Part shown: positions 16,316 to 22,577 of the stretch, piece by piece
Layout: every line of letters begins with the position of its first letter
How positions within the stretch are numbered: the first letter of the stretch is position 1
Source of the DNA: Accumulibacter sp031732815
GTDB lineage: Bacteria > Pseudomonadota > Gammaproteobacteria > Burkholderiales > Rhodocyclaceae
Reading direction: 5' to 3'
NCBI RefSeq assembly: GCF_031732815.1
Contig: NZ_JAVMKF010000304.1
Location: 6,103-70,102 of the forward strand
DNA length: 64,000 bases
Notes under the pieces: model-generated
Databases searched by the model: none
What the model saw: the letters and a program-made list of their open reading frames with translations, nothing else
What the model was told of the DNA's origin: nothing
Program-made: the position numbers and the translations under genes

Positions 16316-19114
16316 ATGTCCCAACCGCCGGCTCGACCCAGCGTCTTCATTTCGAGCACCTCGATCGACCTGCCCGAGCATCGCCGGGAGGTCGTCGCGG
16401 CCTGCCTCGGCCTCGGCTATTTCCCGGTCGGCATGGAATACTGGCCGGCGCAGGACGCCGACGCCGAAGCCGTCTGCCTGCGCGAAGTCGACGCCGCTGA
16501 TATCTTCGTCGGCGTCTACGCCTTCCGCTACGGCTGGAAGCCAGCGGGCAGCGCCGTTTCAATCTGCGAGATCGAGCATGAGCGCGCCAGGGACGGTGGC
16601 AAACCGCGCCTGCTTTTCTTCATGGACGAAGAGCATCCGTGGCCGGCCAGCCGTGTCGACAAGGGCAAGGACGGCGAGTTGCTCGCCGCCTTCAAGCAGC
16701 GGCTGCGCAGCGAGCGTGTCAGCAGCCGCTCGTTCACCACCGCCAACGACCTCGCCGGGCTGCTGACGCAGGCGCTCGTCGCGCACGAAAAGCGCCACCC
16801 GCGCCGCAGCGCAGCGGACGGCGCAACAAGCAGCGGCGCGCCGGGCGCCACTGCCCCTACGCCGGCCGGCCCGCCGCCCGCGCTGATCGACTGCCCCTAC
16901 CGCGACCTGCGCGCCTTCACTGACGCCGACGCGCCGTTCTTCTTCGGCCGCGAGGGCTTCACGCGCGAGCTGCTGCAGGCCGTCGACGGCAGCCCTTTCG
17001 TCGCTGTCGTCGGCGCTTCCGGCAGCGGCAAGTCGTCGGTCGTCCAGGCCGGGCTGATTCCGGCGCTACGCCGGCGCGGCGGCTGGGCGGTCGGCGTGCT
17101 GCGGCCGGGCGAGGAACCCTGGCGCAGCCTCGCCGGCTGCCTGCACGATCTGGCCGCCACGGGTCGGGCGGACGCCGCCGATAGCGCCGGCGCGCTGCGC
17201 CAGCTCGTCATCGGCCAACTGGCCGACGAACTGGCAAAGGGCGCCGACGGCGGCAAGCTCGCGCTGCGTCACCTGCTGCCCGACATCCTCGCCGGCCAGC
17301 CGGGCAGCCGCCGCCTGCTGCTGCTCGTCGATCAATGGGAGGAGCTGTACACCTACGAGAAGAAGGACGCCGCCGGCGACGAGATTAGCGCGCCGACAGC
17401 AGCGACGGCGGCAACCGCCGCACGCTTCGCCGACGCGCTGATCGCCGGCACGCAGCAGGCGCCGCTGACCGTCGTCCTCACGCTGCGCGCCGACTTCACG
17501 CACCACGCCGTCGACCACCGCCCGCTGCGCGACCGCCTGCAGGCGGCGACCGTCTTCCTCGGCGGCATGACGCGCAGCGAGCGCGAGCGGGCGATCGTCG
17601 GCCCGGCCGAGGTCGCCGGCTTCGCTTTCGAAGACGGCCTCGTCCGCCGCATGCTGGACGACGTCGGCGACGAGCCGGGCAACCTGCCGCTGCTCGAATT
17701 CTGCCTGACGCAGCTTTTCGCGCAGCGCGACGCCGCCGGCCGCATGTGCCACCGCGCCTACGACGCGCTCGGCGGCGTCGCCGGCGCCATCGTCCGCTAC
17801 GCCGACGGCGTGCTCGACGAACTCGCACCCGGCGGCGCGCAGCAGCGCCATGACCTCGTGCGCGACGTCTTCCTGCAGCTCGTGCAACTGGGCGACAACA
17901 GCGAAGACACGCGCCGGCGGGCGCGGCGCGGCGATTTCGCCGCCGCCGCACAGCCGCTCATCGAGCAACTGGCCAGTAAGCGCCTGCTCGTCGTCGGCAA
18001 CGACCCGGCGCGCGGCGAGGAGACGGTCGAAGTCGCGCACGAAGCGCTGATCCGGCGCTGGCCGCGCCTGGTCGACTGGCTGGCTGAAAACCGCGCCGAC
18101 CTGCACCAGCGACGCGAGATCGAGCGTGCCGCACAGGCCTGGCAGACGCACGGCGATTCACATCGCTGGTCGGACGAGCGGGTCATGCACGAAACGGCGC
18201 CGATGCTGCGCCGGCTGGGGACGCGCTTCGCGCTGAGCGAGAACGAGCGCCGCTTCCTCGGCCCGCTCGCCGCCGACGAGCTGCTCGCCCGTCTCGCCGA
18301 CCCGGCGACGACGCACGGTGAACGGGCAAGGATCGGCGACCGCCTGACGCTGCTGCCCGACGGCGACCCGCGCCCCGGCGTCGGCCTGACCGCCGACGGC
18401 GTTCCCGACCTCGTCTGGCAGGCGATTCCCGGCGGCAAGGTGGTGCTCGCAGTCGACGAGGCGGCGCCGGCGCGACGGCGACGCTTCAAGGTCCAGCCTT
18501 TCCACATGGCCCGCTACCCGATCACCGTCGCCCAATGGCAGGCTTTCGTCGACGCCGACGACGGCTACGATGCGTTGGTGCGCCGGGTGCGCGGCTGGGA
18601 ACCTGACCCGCAGCGCGGGCGCGCCAACCAGCCGGCGGTCATGATCACCTGCTTCGAAGCGATCGCCTATTGCCGCTGGCTCACCCGCGTCGCCGGCCAC
18701 GAGGTCCGCCTGCCGACCGAATGGGAGTGGCAGCAGGCGGCGACCGGCGGCGACGCGCAGCGCGATTACCCCTGGGGCGAATGGCGCGCGGGATGCGCCA
18801 ACACCTTTCAAAACCAGCTTGGCCGCATGACGGCGGTCGGCGTCTACCCGTCGGGCCAGTCGGTGCACGGCGTCTTCGATCTGGCCGGCAATGTCTGGGA
18901 GTGGTGTCTCAACGCCTACGACACGCCAAAGGATGTGAGCGAAGATGGCGACGCCCGGCGCGTGGTGCGCGGCGGCTCCTGGGTCAACCTCCGCGGCCTC
19001 GCGCGCTGTGCTTACCGCTGCCCCTACCATCCCGGCTACCGCAACCTCGACCTTGGCGTTCGGGTGGTGTGTGTGTCCCCCATCCTTTTGAACCGCTGCC
19101 CACCGGAACGCTGA
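16316..19114 (+). CDS. DUF4062-nSTAND NTPase-FGE/SUMF1 fusion protein; candidate DGR variable protein
   Basis: 932 residues from ATG 16316, with GGGGAGAA upstream. N-terminal DUF4062 (about 8-100: PSVFISSTSIDLPEHRREV, ADIFVGVYAFRYGW). A low-complexity linker follows, then a STAND-type NTPase with Walker A VGASGSGKSSVVQAG near 231-245 and Walker B LLLLVDQWEELY near 330-341, then helical arm segments with VEVAHEALIRRWPRL. From about 690 to the end is an FGE/SUMF1 C-type-lectin fold (FHMARYPITVAQWQAFV, RLPTEWEWQQAATGG, GVFDLAGNVWEWCLNAY, RGGSW). The catalytic Cys pair of true FGE is not in its usual place. The layout (effector-like N-terminus, STAND switch, ligand-binding C-terminus) is that of bacterial conflict/antiphage sensors. 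The end of the lectin fold has the look of a DGR variable region (see 18980-19060). Function is inferred, not shown. Confidence 0.88.
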   Translation: MSQPPARPSVFISSTSIDLPEHRREVVAACLGLGYFPVGMEYWPAQDADAEAVCLREVDAADIFVGVYAFRYGWKPAGSAVSICEIEHERARDGGKPRLLFFMDEEHPWPASRVDKGKDGELLAAFKQRLRSERVSSRSFTTANDLAGLLTQALVAHEKRHPRRSAADGATSSGAPGATAPTPAGPPPALIDCPYRDLRAFTDADAPFFFGREGFTRELLQAVDGSPFVAVVGASGSGKSSVVQAGLIPALRRRGGWAVGVLRPGEEPWRSLAGCLHDLAATGRADAADSAGALRQLVIGQLADELAKGADGGKLALRHLLPDILAGQPGSRRLLLLVDQWEELYTYEKKDAAGDEISAPTAATAATAARFADALIAGTQQAPLTVVLTLRADFTHHAVDHRPLRDRLQAATVFLGGMTRSERERAIVGPAEVAGFAFEDGLVRRMLDDVGDEPGNLPLLEFCLTQLFAQRDAAGRMCHRAYDALGGVAGAIVRYADGVLDELAPGGAQQRHDLVRDVFLQLVQLGDNSEDTRRRARRGDFAAAAQPLIEQLASKRLLVVGNDPARGEETVEVAHEALIRRWPRLVDWLAENRADLHQRREIERAAQAWQTHGDSHRWSDERVMHETAPMLRRLGTRFALSENERRFLGPLAADELLARLADPATTHGERARIGDRLTLLPDGDPRPGVGLTADGVPDLVWQAIPGGKVVLAVDEAAPARRRRFKVQPFHMARYPITVAQWQAFVDADDGYDALVRRVRGWEPDPQRGRANQPAVMITCFEAIAYCRWLTRVAGHEVRLPTEWEWQQAATGGDAQRDYPWGEWRAGCANTFQNQLGRMTAVGVYPSGQSVHGVFDLAGNVWEWCLNAYDTPKDVSEDGDARRVVRGGSWVNLRGLARCAYRCPYHPGYRNLDLGVRVVCVSPILLNRCPPER
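18980..19060 (+). other. Putative DGR variable region (VR) at the 3' end of the FGE domain
   Basis: The stretch from TGG 18980 to GTT 19058 codes for the ligand-binding face that DGRs diversify in C-type-lectin targets: RGGSW, then about 24 residues, then GVRVV. Family members not under mutagenesis usually have many Asn here. In this protein those sites read V, N, L, L, C, Y, G, Y, N, L and D, using GTC, AAC, CTC, TGC, TAC, GGC and GAC codons. All are reachable from AAC by changing A only. High GC3 also favours NNC codons, so the pattern is suggestive only. No template repeat or reverse transcriptase is in the window. Confidence 0.5.
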
Positions 19115-19272
19115 TCTCTGTTTCTCTGCTGCTCTGTCTCTCTGTCGCCGCGCAGCGGCGTTCCGGGGCGCGCAGCGCCCCGCGCGAAATTTTTTCGGGC
19201 CTTGCCCATTTTGCCGCCGGCGCGGCGTCGCCAACAAGCCCGGCACCGCCGCCCACAGCGCTGCGGAAAGCG
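19115..19272. other. Region downstream of the nSTAND gene with two tandem hairpins
   Basis: No gene. A CT-rich stretch (19115-19145) follows the stop. Then hairpin 1 is CGCCGC-GCA-GCGGCG (19146-19160) and hairpin 2 is GGGGCGC-GCA-GCGCCCC (19165-19181). T6 lies at 19190-19195, eight nt after the second stem. They may end transcription. DGR targets often carry a hairpin just after the VR, so these are also candidates for that role. Confidence 0.55.
19165..19195 (+). terminator. Possible terminator after the nSTAND gene
   Basis: A seven-bp G/C stem (19165-19171 with 19175-19181) is followed by GCGCGAAA and then T6. The gap between stem and T-run is longer than ideal. Confidence 0.45.
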
Positions 19273-19273
19273 C

Positions 19274-19494
19274 TCAGCCACGCTCGTCGAACACCGCCTC
19301 CAGGCTCGCTGCGTCGAGCACGCGNNNNNNNNNNNNNNNNNNNNNNNNNNNNNNNNNNNNNNNNNNNNNNNNNNNNNNNNNNNNNNNNNNNNNNNNNNNN
19401 NNNNNNNNNNNNNNNNNNNNNNNNGGCCTGGCGCAACTCGTCGCCAGTCAAGCGATCGACGCTCGCCGCCTGCGCCAGGGAGCGCAGCAACGTG
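19274..19494 (-). pseudogene. Truncated second copy of the Rpn-family gene, interrupted by the assembly gap
   Basis: Read on the minus strand, 19425-19494 encodes RTLLRSLAQAASVDRLTGDE plus a few more residues. 19274-19324 encodes the C-terminal end LDAASLEAVFDERG and a stop. Both match the intact gene at 19641-20699 almost exactly. The piece missing at the gap corresponds to about 300 bp of the intact gene, including its 12-bp tandem repeat. The 5' two thirds of the gene are absent, because homology breaks near 19496. I infer a duplicated, 5'-truncated pseudogene. Confidence 0.7.
19325..19424. other. Assembly gap (100 N)
   Basis: A run of exactly 100 N, the usual placeholder for a gap of unknown size. 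It sits where the duplicated Rpn gene should contain its GATGCC 12-bp repeats, a likely reason for the break. Confidence 0.95.
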
Positions 19495-19530
19495 CGTCGC
19501 CCTTTCTTCCCCCAGAATACAAGCAGCGAG
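19481..19530. pseudogene. Fragment matching the 3' end of the 20772 gene
   Basis: 19481-19530 (AGCGCAGC, then CGCCCTTTCTTCCCCCAGA, then CAAGCAG and GAG) matches 20775-20820, the end of the gene at 20772-22445, with a few differences. The join to the Rpn fragment lies in a motif (AGCGCAGC..CGTGCG) that both parental sequences share, so it looks like a microhomology junction. Confidence 0.6.
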
Positions 19531-19531
19531 A

Positions 19532-19640
19532 GGTGGTGCCTGAACGCCTATGACATGGTGAAAGACGTGAGCGAAGAGGGCGCGCGGCGGGCTCCTGCGA
19601 CAGCCTCGGCGGCGTCGCCGGCAAGCGCGGCCGAAGGCGC
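19532..19640 (+). pseudogene. Remnant of another FGE/SUMF1 domain gene
   Basis: 19533-19590 reads WCLNAYDMVKDVSEEGARR, nearly the same as WCLNAYDTPKDVSEDGDARR of the nSTAND-FGE protein (18902-18961). Homology fades at the RGGSW position, just where the putative variable region begins. It is a decayed or partly assembled paralogue. The remaining 50 bp resemble the sequence just left of the gap and lead into the stop of the Rpn gene. Confidence 0.6.
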
Positions 19641-20699
19641 TCAGCCACGCTCGTCGAACACCGCCTCCAGGCTCGCTGCGTCGAGCACGCGCCGCGCCCA
19701 GGTCTCCAGCCGCGCCGGTTCGGCGTCGGCCAGGCGGGTCTCGACCCAGGGCGGCAAAGCACCGAAACGGCAATTCAGCAACTGCCTGAGCAGCCGTGCC
19801 TGACCCTGCCCGATGCCTTGCTCGATGCCTTGCTCGATGCCTTGCTCGATGCCTCGTTCGATGCCTCGTTCGATGCCTTGCTCGATGCCTTGCTCGATGC
19901 CTTGGCGAATCCACTTCTCTCTGGCCTGCTGTTCCCATTCCTCGGCTATCGTCAGCATCAGTTGTCCTCCATCGATGAAAGTTTGCGTCACGGCCTGGCG
20001 CAACTCGTCGCCAGTCAAGCGATCGACGCTCGCCGCCTGCGCCAGGTAGCGCAGCAGCGTGCGCACGTAGTCCAGCCCGCTCGAACTCTGCGCCAAGTCG
20101 CGCAGCAGCGCCAGGATTCCCGGCAGGCGCTGGCGCAACTCGTCGCGCAGGACGTATTTCAGCGTGAGCAGCGCAGTGTGCAGGACGACCGCGCCTTGCA
20201 GTTCGTCATCGCGGTACTGGCTCAGGTCGACCAGTTCGTACACACACGCCGGAACATACGCCTGCAATCCCGGCACGGCGTCCACCTCCTCGGCAAACTG
20301 GCGGCTGATGCGCCAGCGCGTCGCGCCATGGTAGACGACAACCGGTAAGACCAGCGGCAGACGGCCCGAATTCCCTGCGTTCAACCACTGTTCCCAGATG
20401 CGGACGCGGTAGCGCAAAAGGTCGAGGCTGATGCGTGGCTCGAGGTAGCTCTTGTGTTCGAACAGTACATGCACAAAGCTGACCCCGCCAGCGCATTGAT
20501 CGACCGCGTACAGCAGGTCGGCCGGGTGCAGCGCCAGATCGACATCGAGAAACGAGTCCCTGGCCGCGCGCAGAGTCTTCCAGTCGAGCGCTGCACTCGC
20601 CGCCACCGGCAGAAAACGCTGCAGAAATTCCGCTGCCACCTCGGTACGTCCGAACACCGCCTTGAAAAAGCGATCGTGCGGGCTGTGCAAAGCCGTCAT
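19641..20699 (-). CDS. Rpn-family recombination-promoting nuclease/putative transposase
   Basis: 352 residues. N-terminal MTALHSPHDRFFKAVFGRTE is typical of the YhgA/Rpn (PDDEXK) family. The nuclease core shows DVDLALHPADLLYAV followed by FVHVLFEHKSY (the E-x-K of PD-(D/E)XK). A coiled, repetitive tail of GIEQ/GIER units (about 264-297) is encoded by eight 12-bp repeats. Rpn proteins in E. coli are DNA endonucleases that raise recombination, and some act in phage defence. This gene has a truncated duplicate just downstream (19274-19494). It lies antisense to the nSTAND gene and close to an IS, consistent with a mobile, recombining region. Confidence 0.85.
   Translation of the reverse strand: MTALHSPHDRFFKAVFGRTEVAAEFLQRFLPVAASAALDWKTLRAARDSFLDVDLALHPADLLYAVDQCAGGVSFVHVLFEHKSYLEPRISLDLLRYRVRIWEQWLNAGNSGRLPLVLPVVVYHGATRWRISRQFAEEVDAVPGLQAYVPACVYELVDLSQYRDDELQGAVVLHTALLTLKYVLRDELRQRLPGILALLRDLAQSSSGLDYVRTLLRYLAQAASVDRLTGDELRQAVTQTFIDGGQLMLTIAEEWEQQAREKWIRQGIEQGIEQGIERGIERGIEQGIEQGIEQGIGQGQARLLRQLLNCRFGALPPWVETRLADAEPARLETWARRVLDAASLEAVFDERG
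19812..19907. repeat. 12-bp tandem repeat, eight units, inside the Rpn gene
   Basis: The unit GATGCCTTGCTC is repeated head to tail eight times, with two units reading GATGCCTCGTTC and the last degenerate. On the minus strand it codes for GIEQ/GIER repeats. Twelve bp keeps the frame, so unit number can change without breaking the protein. Confidence 0.95.
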
Positions 20700-20771
20700 G
20701 CGTGCATGCTCCGTTCATCCGCTGCAGCTTCGATGCTAGCACGGCGCGCGCGACGCTGCCGGTTGGCGCGC

Positions 20772-22445
20772 TCAGCGCAGCGTGCGGCGCCCTTTCTTCC
20801 CCCAGACGGCAAGCAGTGAGGCCAGCTTTTGGCGCTGCGTCAGGCGTTCGTCGGAAAGCGCTTCGAGGAAGTCGGACAGCGCCTTCGATTTGACGACGGC
20901 GAAGCCGGTGAGCAGAGCCGAGGGGATGGCGACGGCGGTGAAGAAGACGATCTTTTCGAGCAAGGACGAGGCGGCAGCGTCGATCAGGTTGATTCCCAGG
21001 AAACCGGTGGTGATCGTTGCGACCAGTCCGGCGGTGGTGACGACGGTCAGGCGGACGACGGTATTGGCTTGTCGGCGCAGGCTGTCGCTGTCGAGGTACT
21101 GGCTCATGTCCTGGATTTCTTCGCGCAGTTCGCGGTAGAGCTGCTCGCTGCCCAGATGGTCGCGCGTCATCGTGAAAATGGCGCGCGCCTGCGCCTGGTC
21201 GGAGATCTCGGTAAACCAGTAGCGATGCGTGAAACGCAGGAAGACTTCGAGGATTTGGCGAATCGCCCGCTTGAAGCGCTTGACCGACTCGGCGTTGCCG
21301 ATCTGCAGCCGGTTGAGTTCGCTGACCAGACGGTCGGAGAGCATCAGCAGCGCCGCCTTGTGGAAGTGCGGGATGAGCGCGAGCAGGAAGAACTGGTGGC
21401 GAAACTGGCCGAGCAGGCCGTTCTCGCTGCCGGTGAAGTAGGCGTCGCGCGCGCTGCCGACCATGACGAAGGCGTGCCCGCAGGAGAGCAGCCGGGTACC
21501 CGGTTCGGCCGCTTGCGGGTGCCAGTAGCGATCGTGGCAGTACCGCGCTTCGAAGCCGGCGAGATGCTGGTCCGAATAGGGCAGCGAGCCTTTGCGGCCA
21601 GGCCCGGCGACGAATACCAGACGAGCGAAATCGCCCCGGCTGAGGCTTGCCGGGTCGTCGAGCGCCAGGTAGGCGAGCAGCGGCATGCGGTGGTATTCGA
21701 TCTGCCGGTAACGGACCGGGCCCGCTTCGTCGGAGTGGTGAAAGACCAGAGGCCGGAGAAGGAATTCCCAGTGCGCGGCGATGCACGGAGCGCGGAAGCG
21801 GCTGACGAAAGCGAGGTATTTCTGCCGTTCCTCGTAGTCGGAAACGGCAAGCACACGCCCGTCGGCGGCGATCCATTCGCTGCGCCGCAGGCAATGGCCG
21901 CGGCTCCCATCTTCGTCCCAGTACGGCGGATAGGCGCGCCCGAAGCGGAAAAGCGTGTCCTGCACGCGCGCCAGGCCGAGATCGTCGGCGGCGATTTCGA
22001 GCGCCAGGATGACGACGTCGATGTCGTAGAAGAAATAGAGGTCGAGATGGACGACGGTGAAATCGAGCGGCTGTTCGCTGTCCTTGAAGCTCATGCGCGC
22101 GAACGCGATGTCGTAGCGGCGAAAGACACGGATCGGCGACTCGCCGGCGCGCCGGTCGCCCGCCTCGCCGCCGCTTTCGCCATACAGGAAGCGCTGGACG
22201 TAGGGCAGGAAGGTGACGAATTCGCTGTAGTGGCGTTGCTGAAACGCCTGCGCGTCGCCGGAAAATTCGTCGAGCAACTCGCGCCAGGGATTGTCGGGGC
22301 CGCCTGCGAGCAGCAGCTCGTAGGGCTCGGTGAACGGTGCGTCGTCGGCGAGCGGCATCAGTTGCAGCGGCCAGAGCAGGATCTGGCGGAAGTGTCGCAC
22401 GCGCTGCTCGGCCTCGGGCTGTGCGGGGGCGCTACTCAGTTCCAT
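20772..22445 (-). CDS. Hypothetical protein with C-terminal CorA-like membrane pair
   Basis: 557 residues from ATG 22445, with AGGAGAAGTCG upstream. The N-terminal about 450 residues are soluble, aromatic-rich and charged (for example VVHLDLYFFYDIDVVILALEI, WEFLLRPLVFHH). A long helix (REEIQDMSQYLDSDSLRRQAN) precedes two hydrophobic segments (VTTAGLVATITTGFLGINLI and VFFTAVAIPSALLTGFAVV). This stalk-plus-two-TM end resembles CorA/ZntB metal transporters, whose pore signature is GMN; here the position reads GIN. A divalent-ion channel or a membrane-anchored sensor are both possible. I do not recognise the family by name. Its 3' end was copied into the rearranged patch at 19481-19530. Confidence 0.7.
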   Translation of the reverse strand: MELSSAPAQPEAEQRVRHFRQILLWPLQLMPLADDAPFTEPYELLLAGGPDNPWRELLDEFSGDAQAFQQRHYSEFVTFLPYVQRFLYGESGGEAGDRRAGESPIRVFRRYDIAFARMSFKDSEQPLDFTVVHLDLYFFYDIDVVILALEIAADDLGLARVQDTLFRFGRAYPPYWDEDGSRGHCLRRSEWIAADGRVLAVSDYEERQKYLAFVSRFRAPCIAAHWEFLLRPLVFHHSDEAGPVRYRQIEYHRMPLLAYLALDDPASLSRGDFARLVFVAGPGRKGSLPYSDQHLAGFEARYCHDRYWHPQAAEPGTRLLSCGHAFVMVGSARDAYFTGSENGLLGQFRHQFFLLALIPHFHKAALLMLSDRLVSELNRLQIGNAESVKRFKRAIRQILEVFLRFTHRYWFTEISDQAQARAIFTMTRDHLGSEQLYRELREEIQDMSQYLDSDSLRRQANTVVRLTVVTTAGLVATITTGFLGINLIDAAASSLLEKIVFFTAVAIPSALLTGFAVVKSKALSDFLEALSDERLTQRQKLASLLAVWGKKGRRTLR

Positions 22446-22565
22446 CGACTTCTCCTCCTGAGCGAGATGCCGCCGGACGGGTTCCCGGCGAACCGACTTC
22501 GCGCCGCGCATTGTATCGCCGGCAGCCCGGCACGCGGACCGACGGCGCGTCTGTGGCCCTGCCGG

Positions 22566-22571
22566 TATAAT
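22566..22571 (+). promoter_or_regulatory. -10 box (TATAAT) directly ahead of mutL
   Basis: TATAAT ends six nt before ATG 22578. A start of transcription 6-8 nt downstream would give a leaderless mutL mRNA. No clear -35 was seen. Confidence 0.4.
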
Positions 22572-22577
22572 CCGCGC

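Noticed and set aside
16316..19114. True formylglycine-generating activity
   Set aside because: The cysteine pair that follows RGGS in catalytic FGE is not in place, and fusion to STAND points to a binding role.
19532..19640. A DGR template repeat for the nSTAND-FGE gene
   Set aside because: The similarity covers the region before RGGSW and stops there. No A-rich version of 18980-19060 is present.
19812..19907. Short regular repeats that might be a CRISPR array
   Set aside because: The 12-bp units are head to tail with no spacers and lie in frame inside the Rpn gene, encoding GIEQ repeats.
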